DNA of 64,000 bases from Zhongshania aquimaris. Its GTDB lineage: Bacteria; Pseudomonadota; Gammaproteobacteria; Pseudomonadales; Spongiibacteraceae. Below, one piece after another: positions 15,803-24,158 of this stretch. A model generated the notes under the pieces. It ran no database searches. It was given only the letters and a program-made list of their open reading frames with translations, and had not been told where the DNA came from. How positions within the stretch are numbered: position 1 is the first letter of the stretch; each line of letters starts with the position of its first letter. Location of the stretch: positions 1,288,788 to 1,352,787 of the forward strand of contig NZ_JAHWDQ010000001.1 of NCBI RefSeq assembly GCF_019312595.1, given 5' to 3'. Position numbers and translations under genes: made by a program.

Positions 15803-16414
15803 CTAGTAATGGCTACCCAACTGCACCCACGGTGTTTTACCTTGCTGGTGATACACCGTAAAGCGCGTGAGTCCTGCATAGGGAACGCCCAATCGTGTCA
15901 TCGCACCCATCGGCATGCCCAACCAATGGCAAATCATGACCCGTATCACCGCCCCGTGCGCAACCAGTAACAAAGATTGGCCTTGGTGATGTTCTGCAAT
16001 GGTATCTAACTCGGCGGTAATGCGCTGACAAAAATCAGGCATAGGTTCACCGTTAGGCGGGCTTGCCTCTGCCGGTGATTCCCAAAAATCTGCCCACTCT
16101 TGGGGAAAGCGTTGACGAGCGACGTCGTGCGCTAAACCTTCCCAGTCACCAAAGTGCATTTCACGAAGTTCGTCACGTACGGTGAGTGGTGTATCGCGCT
16201 CTGCTGCCAGCATTTCTGCAAAGCGGTGGCAGCGCTTTAGTGGTGAACTTAGAATGCTGTCCCAGCGGGTATCGCCCATGCTCGCCACTTTATCTCGCAT
16301 TTGCTGCCAGCCAAGCTCACTCAGCGCCACGTCGGTGCTACCCCGAAAAATTTCACCGCCCTCGCAGGCGCCGTGGCGAAGCAGATCGATACGCGTTGTG
16401 GTTACCTTAGCCAT
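15803..16414 (-). CDS. cobC: Alpha-ribazole phosphatase-like histidine phosphatase
   Basis: The 203-residue protein is of the phosphoglycerate-mutase superfamily, with the phospho-histidine motif LLRHGACEGG near residue 12 and a second catalytic histidine in LLVAHGAVIRVMICHWLG. CobC removes the phosphate from alpha-ribazole phosphate (or from adenosylcobalamin phosphate) in assembly of the B12 lower loop. The cobUTC context supports this specific role over a general phosphatase. It starts 15 bases after the end of cobT on the same strand and is the last gene of the cob operon, next to the end of the cassette cluster. Confidence 0.9.
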   Translation of the reverse strand: MAKVTTTRIDLLRHGACEGGEIFRGSTDVALSELGWQQMRDKVASMGDTRWDSILSSPLKRCHRFAEMLAAERDTPLTVRDELREMHFGDWEGLAHDVARQRFPQEWADFWESPAEASPPNGEPMPDFCQRITAELDTIAEHHQGQSLLLVAHGAVIRVMICHWLGMPMGAMTRLGVPYAGLTRFTVYHQQGKTPWVQLGSHY

Positions 16415-16429
16415 TGCGTTTGTCCCAAC

Positions 16430-17476
16430 TTAATTATTGCCACGACTTACACCGGCTTGCTCAAAACTCGCCATTTCAATTTGCAGTCGACAGGCTGCTT
16501 GCATAATAGGTAAGGCCAAGGCGGCACCACTGCCTTCTCCAAGGCGCATATCTAATTGCAACAGCGGTTCTGCTTCCATTTTATTTAATAAGCGACTGTG
16601 ACCTGGCTCTGCAGAGCAGTGGGAGAAAAACAACCAAGGCCGAATTGATGGGTTTATACGCACTGCCGACATGGCCGCCGCCGTGCAAATATAACCGTCG
16701 ACCAAAACTGCTATGCCCTTTTGCGCGGCGTGAATATATGCCCCAGCCAAGGCGCTAATTTCGTAGCCACCGATGCGACGCAAAACTTCCATGCCGTTTT
16801 TCATGTGAGGCAAATGGCGTGACATGGCGCGGGTTACCACCGCTGATTTTTTGGCGAGCATTTGATCACTTATGCCGGTGCCGCGACCGACCATGGCTGT
16901 GGCTGATAATCGCGTGTGCGCAACCGCCAGAGCCGCCGCCGAGGTGCTGTTGCCAATCCCCATCTCACCGCCGATAAAAATATCGATATCGCCAGCTTGA
17001 TCAATGATATCGCGGCCGACTGCCATAGCTTCTTCGCACTGTTCCATGGTCATGGCTTCGGTGACACACATATTTTGGGTGCCTGCCCCAACGCGCATAT
17101 CCAGGACATTCGGCAAGTCTTCCAGTGCGTACACAGTACCTACATTTATGACTTTAAAATCTGCACCCAAGGCCTTGGCGAGTACGCTAATCGCGGCGCC
17201 ACCTTTGGCGAAGTTACGTACCATTTCGGAGGTAACCGATTGCGGATAGGCAGATACGTCCTCGGTAGTCACGCCGTGGTCTCCGGCAAATACGGCGATC
17301 AACGCTTTGTTTACGTGGGGTTCCAAGGTGCGCTGAATAGACGACAGTTGAATAGCGACGTCTTCCAATCTTCCCAATGCACCTATCGGTTTCGTTAGGC
17401 TCGCTTGGCGCGCTTGCGCCGAAGCGCGAAATTCTTCGTCAGCTTCAGGCGCCGACTCCTCATACCAATGTGACAT
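16430..17476 (-). CDS. cobT: Nicotinate-nucleotide--dimethylbenzimidazole phosphoribosyltransferase
   Basis: CobT makes alpha-ribazole 5'-phosphate from nicotinate mononucleotide and 5,6-dimethylbenzimidazole in the cytoplasm. The 348-residue length is standard. Family motifs are clear: KPIGALGRLEDVA, FAGDHGVTTEDVSAYPQSVT, GEMGIGNSTSAAA, and LGEGSGAALALP near the C-terminus, where the catalytic glutamate lies. It is four bases downstream of cobU and followed by cobC. The cobalamin synthase gene cobS, often located between cobT and cobC, is absent here. Confidence 0.97.
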   Translation of the reverse strand: MSHWYEESAPEADEEFRASAQARQASLTKPIGALGRLEDVAIQLSSIQRTLEPHVNKALIAVFAGDHGVTTEDVSAYPQSVTSEMVRNFAKGGAAISVLAKALGADFKVINVGTVYALEDLPNVLDMRVGAGTQNMCVTEAMTMEQCEEAMAVGRDIIDQAGDIDIFIGGEMGIGNSTSAAALAVAHTRLSATAMVGRGTGISDQMLAKKSAVVTRAMSRHLPHMKNGMEVLRRIGGYEISALAGAYIHAAQKGIAVLVDGYICTAAAMSAVRINPSIRPWLFFSHCSAEPGHSRLLNKMEAEPLLQLDMRLGEGSGAALALPIMQAACRLQIEMASFEQAGVSRGNN

Positions 17477-17479
17477 ATT

Positions 17480-18001
17480 TTATCCCTTCAGAACCTGCTC
17501 TAAACCCGCCGTTACCAACACAACTCGATCTGCCATCGCGGCTAAGTCCTGATGCAAGCGCCCCGATTCATCGACAAACTGCCGACTCAATGTACCCAGT
17601 GGCACGATACCCTGCCCCACCTCGTTGCTAACCAATACTATGCGGCCCTCTGCGCGACGTAACACCTGATAAAACTCATCGCGCACAGCTTGCCAACTCT
17701 TCAGATCATCTTTCATTAGCCAGTTGCTCAACCAAAGCGTTAAGCAATCAACTAGAATAGCGGTATTTGGCGTCGCGTGACGCCGAATTGCCGACGCAAG
17801 CTCCTCGGGCGCTTCAATCGTCTGCCAGCCATCGTTGCGTCGCTGATACTGATGGTGAGCAATTCGCGCTGTCATTTCCTCATCGCCGGCCGTGGCAGTT
17901 GCGATATAGATACGCTGAGCATCGTCTGCACCGCCACTTATGCGTTGCTCTGCCAAGCGACTTTTGCCCGACCGCGCGCCACCAATATACAGTTCCAACA
18001 C
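17480..18001 (-). CDS. cobU: Adenosylcobinamide kinase/guanylyltransferase
   Basis: This bifunctional enzyme (also called CobP) phosphorylates adenosylcobinamide and transfers GMP to it. The P-loop GGARSGKS is at residues 7-14, followed by YIATATAGDEEMTARIAHHQ with the histidine used for the GMP intermediate, and VLVSNEVGQGIVP. Length 173 is typical. It is the first gene of the minus-strand operon cobU-cobT-cobC and is divergent from the adenosyltransferase gene with only 101 bases between. That spacer is too short for a full cobalamin riboswitch and none was seen. Confidence 0.96.
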   Translation of the reverse strand: MLELYIGGARSGKSRLAEQRISGGADDAQRIYIATATAGDEEMTARIAHHQYQRRNDGWQTIEAPEELASAIRRHATPNTAILVDCLTLWLSNWLMKDDLKSWQAVRDEFYQVLRRAEGRIVLVSNEVGQGIVPLGTLSRQFVDESGRLHQDLAAMADRVVLVTAGLEQVLKG

Positions 18002-18102
18002 CTCAATGCCCCCGCTATATGGCCGCCAATACTGCCACCAAAAGGTGATCTGACGTATAGTAAACCGCTTATTCTACAAGACTGGTCGCAGCAGAGGGAA
18101 AT

Positions 18103-18657
18103 ATGGGACATCGATTATCGAAGATTTATACTCGCACCGGCGATGATGGTACCACCGGACTCGGCGATGGCTCGCGTATCGATAAAGATCACCACCGCAT
18201 GGAAAGTATCGGCACAGTCGATGAGCTTAACTCCGTGATTGGACTATTAATGGCCGAACTCCCCAGCGACGATGCCTACATGGCACTTCTCGCGCGTATC
18301 CAACACGATTTATTTGATCTGGGTGGGGAGCTAGCCGTACCGGGTTACACCATGATTAGCGCCGAGCGTATTGGCGAGCTTGAGACGAGTTTAGACGAGT
18401 TAAATGAAGACCTACCGCCACTCAAAAATTTTATACTTCCCGGTGGCAGCAAAACTGCAGCACTCTGCCATATGGCTAGATCTGTCTGCCGTCGCGCCGA
18501 GCGCTGCTTGGTCGCGCTTAATAAAACCGATGAAGTTAATGCTACGGGCCGCCAATACTTAAACCGGCTGTCTGATTTTTTATTCGTGATGGCCAGGCTG
18601 CTGGCACGTCGCAATGGCGGGCAGGAAGTGCTGTGGCTGCAAGCGGATAAGCGTTAG
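18103..18657 (+). CDS. pduO: Cob(I)alamin adenosyltransferase, PduO type
   Basis: The protein transfers the adenosyl group of ATP to cob(I)alamin or cob(I)yrinic acid diamide. The ATP-binding motif TRTGDDGTTGLGDGSR lies near the N-terminus, and the helix RSVCRRAERCLVAL is the conserved second motif. At 184 residues it is a single-domain PduO/MMAB type, not a CobA type. The start ATG at 18103 follows GAGGGAAAT. It shares the divergent spacer with cobU, so both directions can be regulated together. A strong hairpin follows the stop codon. Confidence 0.95.
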   Translation: MGHRLSKIYTRTGDDGTTGLGDGSRIDKDHHRMESIGTVDELNSVIGLLMAELPSDDAYMALLARIQHDLFDLGGELAVPGYTMISAERIGELETSLDELNEDLPPLKNFILPGGSKTAALCHMARSVCRRAERCLVALNKTDEVNATGRQYLNRLSDFLFVMARLLARRNGGQEVLWLQADKR

Positions 18658-18674
18658 GCCAGTCAAATATCGAC

Positions 18675-18712
18675 CTTCCCGTTTTTGTCGCAATGCCGAC
18701 AAAAACGGGAAG
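18675..18712. terminator. Hairpin between pduO and the ROK kinase gene
   Basis: A perfect 16-bp stem, CTTCCCGTTTTTGTCG at 18675-18690 and its inverse at 18697-18712, encloses a six-base loop. It lies 18 bases past the pduO stop and 40 bases past the end of the convergent kinase gene. No long T tract follows, but stem strength and position fit a bidirectional terminator. Confidence 0.7.
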
Positions 18713-18751
18713 CTAATCACCACCTCACGCAAAAATTACCCCACTAAATAA

Positions 18752-19648
18752 TCACCAAAGCCACGCAGCGCCCCTAACACCGCTACTATCGCCGTATTTC
18801 GCTTTAAGCAACTGGGTTTCACAACTGTCGCTAAAAACAAACTCGTGCCAATACTGCGGGACTTTTTGATAAATAATATCGATATTAGAGACCCCGCCAC
18901 CCAAGACAATGGCCGCAGGGTCTAACAAATTAATGACCCCGGCGAGTGCCTGAGCTAACTGCCGACAATAAGTGTCGAGCACGGTTTCTGCCAAGCCCTC
19001 TCCAGCGGCCGCTCGACGGGCAATTTCAGGCGCCTTAATCGGCTCCCCGCCCGCAACAAGATAGCTCTTCGCCAAACCAGCACCACACAGATAAGTTTCT
19101 ATGCAGTTTGTGCGGCCACAGTAACAAAGACGCTCTTCGCTCACGCCGGGCATCGGATTGTGGCCCCACTCGCCAGCAATACTGTTCACACCAGCCAGCA
19201 CTTTTTTATCAATGACAACGCCGCCACCGGTGCCAGTGCCAATAATGACACCAAACACGGAAGAGTATTCTGCGCCAGCACCGTCAACCGCCTCCGACAA
19301 GGCAAAGCAATTGGCGTCGTTACTAAAGCGCACTTCGCAGCCAAGTCGTTTACCCAAATCTGCTGGCAGCGCACGACCGCTTATGGCGAGGGTATTACTA
19401 TTTTTAATTAAGCCGGTGAGGGCAGACACCGCACCCGGCCCACCCAAGCCAACGGTGGCTCGACCGCCCGCTTTGCACTGCAAGTCCTCAACCAATTCGG
19501 CAATAGACTCAACGACCTGCTCATAACTATGGGCAGGGGTAGCGACCCGCTCGCGCGCGATCTGCTGGCCATTTTCATCTAGTAATACGCCTTCTATTTT
19601 TGTTCCGCCAAGATCAACGCCTATTCGCAAACCGCATTCCTCAAACAA
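18752..19648 (-). CDS. ROK-family sugar kinase, fructokinase-like
   Basis: This 298-residue ROK kinase phosphorylates a hexose at the expense of ATP. Motifs: DLGGTKIEGVLLD (ATP-binding phosphate 1), GTGTGGGVVIDKKV, GEWGHNPM with the catalytic region, and the zinc motif CYCGRTNCIETYLCGAGL. The overall pattern is closest to manno(fructo)kinase Mak or NagK; the substrate cannot be settled from sequence alone. It stands alone between pduO (convergent) and ampE (19 bases upstream, same strand), so transcription from the ampDE promoter is possible. Confidence 0.9.
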   Translation of the reverse strand: MFEECGLRIGVDLGGTKIEGVLLDENGQQIARERVATPAHSYEQVVESIAELVEDLQCKAGGRATVGLGGPGAVSALTGLIKNSNTLAISGRALPADLGKRLGCEVRFSNDANCFALSEAVDGAGAEYSSVFGVIIGTGTGGGVVIDKKVLAGVNSIAGEWGHNPMPGVSEERLCYCGRTNCIETYLCGAGLAKSYLVAGGEPIKAPEIARRAAAGEGLAETVLDTYCRQLAQALAGVINLLDPAAIVLGGGVSNIDIIYQKVPQYWHEFVFSDSCETQLLKAKYGDSSGVRGAAWLW

Positions 19649-19666
19649 TAAGTAAGGGACTCATCC

Positions 19667-20521
19667 CTAGATCAACTGCACTACCGCTACCACACAAACC
19701 CACACCAGCAAGCTACGTGATAACAAGTGCTGCACCGCTAACAATTCTTCCGTCGCTAATTTTACAAATTGCTCGCCATCTACCTGCCCTTCCGGCAAAT
19801 ACACCGGCAGTGCTTTCATGCCGACGTCATCAAGAATTTCCGCAGAAGGCTGTTGACTTTCAACATGCTCACGCCACGCAGAAATACACGTATCAAAGTT
19901 ACCTATAATGGCAAAGGCAAAACCCAGCAAGCGAACCGGCAGCCACTCCATATAAAATAAGGCGACCGCCGCCCGATCGCGATCCTCTTGCCTTAGCTGA
20001 TCATCATTCGCCAACAGAAACAGCAGGCGGTAAGCCAATGCCGCAGCGGGACCGGCCAATACAAACCAAAACACTACCGCAAACCAGCGCTCAAAGCCTT
20101 GATAAAACATCGCTTTGCGCACACTTAAATGCAGTTGCAGGGCATTTTCCGCACCGGTTTCGCACAGCTCTGTGCTAAAACCACGACCATGCTGGTAGGC
20201 GCCTTCTAAATCTCCGCGCTGCCAGCTATTCAGATAGAGCTTTAGTTGTATCTGAAAATCGCCGCGGCCCAAGCTGTAGAGCAATAGTGCGACGCTAAGC
20301 AAAAATACCGGCAGACCAAACAGCAAAGGCCCGAGCAACCACAGCACGGCAAACACCGACAACACTGGCAAGGCTACCAGCATTAGCAACCGAAGAGTGG
20401 AGCTGCCCATATCAGATGTCATTGCGCGGTAGCGCGCAAACCACTGATCTTCTTGGATAACGCCACCGCTACCCCAAAACTGCACAGCCGCCCAAGCGAT
20501 TAGAATGGCAAAGAATTCCAT
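19667..20521 (-). CDS. ampE: AmpE-like inner-membrane protein
   Basis: This 284-residue polytopic protein of the AmpE/CobD-like group has hydrophobic stretches near the N-terminus (FFAILIAWAAVQFW), around residues 45-85, near 140-170 and at the extreme C-terminus (LLVWVCVVAVVQLI). AmpE is a membrane partner of AmpD whose biochemical role is still unclear. It follows ampD by three bases on the minus strand, the typical ampDE arrangement. No ampC or ampR is in the window. Confidence 0.9.
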   Translation of the reverse strand: MEFFAILIAWAAVQFWGSGGVIQEDQWFARYRAMTSDMGSSTLRLLMLVALPVLSVFAVLWLLGPLLFGLPVFLLSVALLLYSLGRGDFQIQLKLYLNSWQRGDLEGAYQHGRGFSTELCETGAENALQLHLSVRKAMFYQGFERWFAVVFWFVLAGPAAALAYRLLFLLANDDQLRQEDRDRAAVALFYMEWLPVRLLGFAFAIIGNFDTCISAWREHVESQQPSAEILDDVGMKALPVYLPEGQVDGEQFVKLATEELLAVQHLLSRSLLVWVCVVAVVQLI

Positions 20522-20524
20522 GAT

Positions 20525-21073
20525 TTATCCCAATGCGTTTTTATAATAGGCCCAATCAAAGGCCGACCCAGGGTCAGTTTTCCGGCCCGGCGCTATATCG
20601 CAGTGGCCAACTATACGTGCTGTGAGGATAGCAGGATAGTAGCGCTGTAGGCTTTGCGTTACCGCAATTAGCTCTCGATATTGCTCATCGGTGTAAGGGA
20701 TATCATCGCTACCTTCCAGCTCGATACCAATACTGAAATCATTGCAATTATCCCGCCCCTCAAACTGTGATACACCGGCATGCCAAGCCCGATCGTTGAA
20801 CGACACAAACTGGTTTATTTTACCATCACGCTCGATAAACAAGTGCGCAGAGACCGTCAAGCCCTGCAGATCGGCAAAGCTGTTGTGAGCACTGCAATCT
20901 AGACAATTAGTGAACAGCTCATGCACATGAGCCCCGCCAAAGTGACCCGCAGGCAGACTGATATTGTGAATCACTAGCAAGCTAATTTCAGCGCTATTTG
21001 GACGTTGATTATAATTTGGCGATGGATGCTTATCTGCATTAGCCAGCCAACCCGAAGCTTCAATCAGGTACAT
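20525..21073 (-). CDS. ampD: 1,6-anhydro-N-acetylmuramyl-L-alanine amidase AmpD
   Basis: Cytoplasmic zinc amidase that removes the peptide from anhydromuropeptides during cell-wall recycling. Its 182-residue length is normal. The zinc ligands are visible: H in LLVIHNISLPAG, and H and D in GHCDIAPGRKTDPG; the loop DRAWHAGVSQFEGRDNCNDFSIGIELEG is also characteristic. Loss of AmpD derepresses AmpC in organisms with ampR; whether that applies here cannot be judged. It is the first gene of ampD-ampE. Confidence 0.97.
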   Translation of the reverse strand: MYLIEASGWLANADKHPSPNYNQRPNSAEISLLVIHNISLPAGHFGGAHVHELFTNCLDCSAHNSFADLQGLTVSAHLFIERDGKINQFVSFNDRAWHAGVSQFEGRDNCNDFSIGIELEGSDDIPYTDEQYRELIAVTQSLQRYYPAILTARIVGHCDIAPGRKTDPGSAFDWAYYKNALG

Positions 21074-21191
21074 ACGCTGCCGCCATAATACACCCCACTA
21101 TGTTTGCCGCCGCCATGGCATGAATACGCTGAGATTACCCTGCCGGATTGTGTCTTGCAAAACCTCATCACCAAATCGCGCAGCGAACCGA

Positions 21192-21224
21192 GCACTCCTT
21201 CAACATGATATTGAAGGAGTGCTA
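21192..21224. repeat. Perfect hairpin at the tesB 3' end, related to MITE ends
   Basis: GCACTCCTTCAA (21192-21203) and TTGAAGGAGTGC (21211-21222) form a 12-bp perfect stem with a seven-base loop. The tesB stop codon (21222-21224, read on the minus strand) lies in the right arm. The stretch CTTCAACATGATATTGA is almost the same as the right inverted end of the 263-bp MITE at 22902-23164 (CTTCAACACGATATTGA), and the outer CTAG is shared as well. It may be a MITE remnant now serving as terminator. Confidence 0.55.
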
Positions 21225-22112
21225 GGCATTCTCACTAAATACAGCACCCGCGTCGTCATCAATCAATCGCAATAGGCCCTCCTGCACCATGGTTGCGACC
21301 AGCTCGCCGCTTTGCGCATACATATGACCAATCACCAATGAGCGCTCGCCAAAGCTATTTACACTGTGGATATCGTAAAGATGCCAATTGTTTAAATTAA
21401 TAGGGCGATGCATCCACATTGAATGATTTAGCGTGGCCATTTGCGATGGCTGCGACGAAATTAGCTCCCGAAAAGGCAGCGATGCCGTGCGAATGAAATT
21501 GTTGTCACAGATATAAGCCAGTATCGAGCGCTGCAAGGCTTGCTCATTAGGCAAGGTATGCTTCGCTCTCATCCACATACGTTGCACCGCTGGACGGTTA
21601 TTAAGCTCTATATAAGAAGGCTGATCAATGCATCGGAAGTCAAAAACATTGTTCGTTACCAAAAAATGGTATAGACCATTCAAGCCCAGCTGCTCAAATT
21701 TTTCACGGTAGGACGCCAGCGAGGGGAGTGACTCTGGCTCAGCAACGGCGGGCATTATCGGTTGCTGATCAAAGCCCTGGGCGTCGATGTGAAAAGAGGC
21801 ATCCAAGGTCAGTAATTCCCGACCTGCCTGCACGGCGGACACGCGACGAACGCTAAAATTTCGACCATCTCGAAGCGTCGCGACTGCGTAATGAATAGGC
21901 TCTTGTAAATTACCAGCGCGCAAAAACTGTGCACTCAAGGAATGGCACTGACGCCCCTCAACCAGTTGGCAAGCGGCGGATAGTGCCTGCCCCATAACCT
22001 GACCACCAAAAACACTATTTTTTGTCGCGGAATAAAGGCTGTGGCCAATAAACTCCTTATCGGCTATACGCTCCATTCGCAAATGCCCGCAAAAGTCCTC
22101 GAGCAAACTCAT
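21222..22112 (-). CDS. tesB: Acyl-CoA thioesterase II
   Basis: This 296-residue double hot-dog thioesterase hydrolyses medium- and long-chain acyl-CoA to free fatty acid and CoA. Family segments are clear: NSVFGGQVMGQALSAA near residue 35, SLSAQFLRAGN, FSVRRVSAVQAGRELLTLDASFH in the first domain, and LASLNHSMWMH-type (MATLNHSMWMHRP) plus EGLLRLI in the second. The stop codon and last bases coincide with a MITE-like hairpin, so the extreme C-terminus may have been altered. It is consistent with the fatty-acid genes nearby (fadH at 26.8 kb). Confidence 0.95.
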   Translation of the reverse strand: MSLLEDFCGHLRMERIADKEFIGHSLYSATKNSVFGGQVMGQALSAACQLVEGRQCHSLSAQFLRAGNLQEPIHYAVATLRDGRNFSVRRVSAVQAGRELLTLDASFHIDAQGFDQQPIMPAVAEPESLPSLASYREKFEQLGLNGLYHFLVTNNVFDFRCIDQPSYIELNNRPAVQRMWMRAKHTLPNEQALQRSILAYICDNNFIRTASLPFRELISSQPSQMATLNHSMWMHRPINLNNWHLYDIHSVNSFGERSLVIGHMYAQSGELVATMVQEGLLRLIDDDAGAVFSENA

Positions 22113-22297
22113 AACACCATCTCTAACATCATATGTGAACCACGGCCTTTAAAAATTGATCATAGGATACATCAGCTACTTCGCTAATTTGCAGTCTGGT
22201 GTTTTAGAACACGGGGTTATTTCACTTGCGCCCACAGCGACATTAAGTTTGTTATGATCGAGCGATGCCCTAAGTAACAATACGTTCGGAGATATTA

Positions 22298-23566
22298 ATG
22301 CGCGTTATCACGGTAAATAAACCAGCCTCTCTAGATAACTTGCCTGTCACTGAAACGGCCGATCCAGCCCCTGGCAACGGCGAAATTCTCGTTCAGTGGC
22401 GGGCCAGTTCGCTAAACTACCATGACTATCTTGTCGCCAATGGCAGCCTGCCCGTGGTCGATGGGCGCATCCCACTTTCCGACGGCGCTGGTGACATTAT
22501 TGCAGTTGGCGACGGCGTGACAAAGTGGCAAGTCGGCGACAAAGTCATGTCAGCGTTTTTCCCCAATTGGATAGAAGGTCACGCTAATAAAGCTAAGACC
22601 CTAGCCCTTTTAGGTGACACCGTCGACGGCTGCGCCGTAGAAAAATCCTGCTTATCGCAAAACTCTGTCACTGCCATTCCCAAAGATTACAGTTACGCAG
22701 AAGCCGCTACACTCCCCTGCGCGGCATTAACCGCATGGCGCGCTCTTATTGTTGAAGGCGGCCTACAAGCAGGCGAAACGGTATTGGTAGAAGGCTCGGG
22801 TGGCATGTCGGTTTTTGCTTTGCAAATAGCTAAAGCAGCGGGCGCCTACGTATACGCTACCACCTCGACCGATGACAAGCTTGAACAGCTTAAATCACTA
22901 GTACTCCTTCAGCATGATATTGACGGGTACAGTCAGTCCTACGGCGGTTCAGTGCGAGACGTTTTCTCGAAAGCATAGCGGGCCTATGGTGAGAGGAAAT
23001 AACGAAGCAATGGACTGCCGTAGGGCTGACCCGCAGGGCGCCAAGCAGGCCGCCCCCTGCGGCGTTGCACTGGCTTGACGTAGGCCCACTATGCCTGCGC
23101 CAGTGCGTCTTGCAGGGAACGGCCTGCTTGGCGCTGAACCAGTCAATATCGTGTTGAAGGAGTACTAGGTGCAGACGTCGTTATTAATTACAAAACTGAC
23201 CCTGAGTGGGGAGTCACCATAAACAAACTTTCCGGCGGTGGTGTAGACCATGTATTGGATATCGGCGGTGGCACCACCCTCGCCAACTCCGTTGACGCAG
23301 CCCGCATCGGTGGCCATATTTCACTGATAGGTATTCTCGGCGGCTTCACCGCAGAATTGATGTTACCCAAACTGTTTACCAAACAAATACGAATGACCGG
23401 TTTATCAGTCGGCAGTGTCGAAATGCAAAATGCCATGGTGAGATCCATTAACATATCCGGCATTCGCCCGGTTATTGACCGCAGTTTTAGTTTAGAAGAA
23501 CTTGGGGCCGCGTTTCGATACCAGGAAACGGGTAAGCATTTTGGCAAGATAGTGATTGCGTATTAA
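22298..23566 (+). pseudogene. MDR-family zinc-independent alcohol dehydrogenase/quinone oxidoreductase, split by a MITE
   Basis: The 5' part (22298-22901) encodes the substrate domain and the start of the nucleotide-binding fold (LPCAALTAWRALIVEGG, VLVEGSGGMSVFALQIAKAAGA). The 3' part (23169-23566) encodes the rest (LGADVVINYKT, GVDHVLDIGGGTTLANS, GKIVIAY). A 263-bp element plus one CTAG copy separates them. Joining 22298-22901 to 23169-23566 gives 1002 bases, an uninterrupted 333-codon frame plus stop. As it stands, the upstream frame runs 26 codons into the element and stops at 22978, so the protein is a 226-residue truncate without a complete cofactor site. The lesion must be recent, since no other damage is visible. 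Confidence 0.93.
22902..23164. mobile_element. 263-bp MITE with CTAG target duplication
   Basis: The ends are inverted repeats of about 31 bases with four mismatches, beginning TACTCCTTCARCAYGATATT. CTAG flanks it on both sides (22898-22901 and 23165-23168). The interior forms a large nested hairpin: CGCCAAGCAGGCCG at 23039-23052 with its inverse at 23120-23133, and inside it GCACTGGC (23067-23074) with GCCAGTGC (23099-23106). It has no transposase. Four-base CTAG duplication is known for IS5-group transposases, so an IS5-like element elsewhere in the genome may mobilise it (inference). Confidence 0.88.
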
Positions 23567-24153
23567 TAGCCCGCAAGCACAAGACTTGATAACTCATCGA
23601 AATGGCGGATAGTCATATCCGCCTGATCTGAAAATGTCGCACTGCGCTTGGGGTCATATAAGCAACTGCGCATCCCCGCCGCTTTCGCAGCCTGTAAATC
23701 GTACAGGTAATCACCCACGTAAATGGTATTCGCTGGTGATACTGAAAACCTTGCCGCTAACATCAATAAGCCTTCAGGGTCTGGTTTCGCGGGAGCATCT
23801 TCACGACTGATGACCTCAAGCGCCGGAATCGCCAAACGATTTTTGCAAAGCTCAAAAGCAGCTCGGGTATTTCTCGTGACAATTCCCGTTGCAAGGCCCC
23901 GCTCAACCAATAACTCCAGCAGAGCCTTTGCCCCAGGCATCCACACCGAGCTCGCTGCGCCAGCCATTTCAAATTCATGAATAACTTGCTCTGCCGCAGC
24001 TCGCTCATCTGGGCATGGCAAATTAGCGAGATACGTCAATAAATCTACGTTAGTGGGCCACCCCAACTTGGCGCGCAATGCTTGAAAATTTAAGCCAGAA
24101 TCAACCAGCGTACCATCTAAATCGAACAGAACTGCGGAAATATGTTTTAACAT
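23563..24153 (-). CDS. HAD-superfamily phosphatase
   Basis: This 196-residue HAD hydrolase carries motif I FDLDGTLVDSG near the N-terminus, motif II in GIVTRNTRAAF, the lysine region DAPAKPDPEGL and motif IV VGDYLYDLQAAKAAG. It resembles phosphoglycolate phosphatase/PpaX-type enzymes with a small cap domain, but the substrate is not predictable. Its 3' end overlaps the stop of the split dehydrogenase gene by four bases in convergent orientation. The upstream ABC permease gene ends five bases before it on the strand, so the three minus-strand genes from 25873 to 23563 may form one operon. Confidence 0.88.
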   Translation of the reverse strand: MLKHISAVLFDLDGTLVDSGLNFQALRAKLGWPTNVDLLTYLANLPCPDERAAAEQVIHEFEMAGAASSVWMPGAKALLELLVERGLATGIVTRNTRAAFELCKNRLAIPALEVISREDAPAKPDPEGLLMLAARFSVSPANTIYVGDYLYDLQAAKAAGMRSCLYDPKRSATFSDQADMTIRHFDELSSLVLAGY

Positions 24154-24158
24154 CGCCG

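Noticed and set aside
18002-18102. Cobalamin riboswitch between cobU and pduO
   Set aside because: The spacer is only 101 bases and shared by two divergent genes; no B12-box-like core was seen.
22949-23146. Minus-strand reading frame inside the 263-bp MITE as a transposase fragment
   Set aside because: The frame runs through the hairpin arms and its product resembles no transposase; the element is non-coding.
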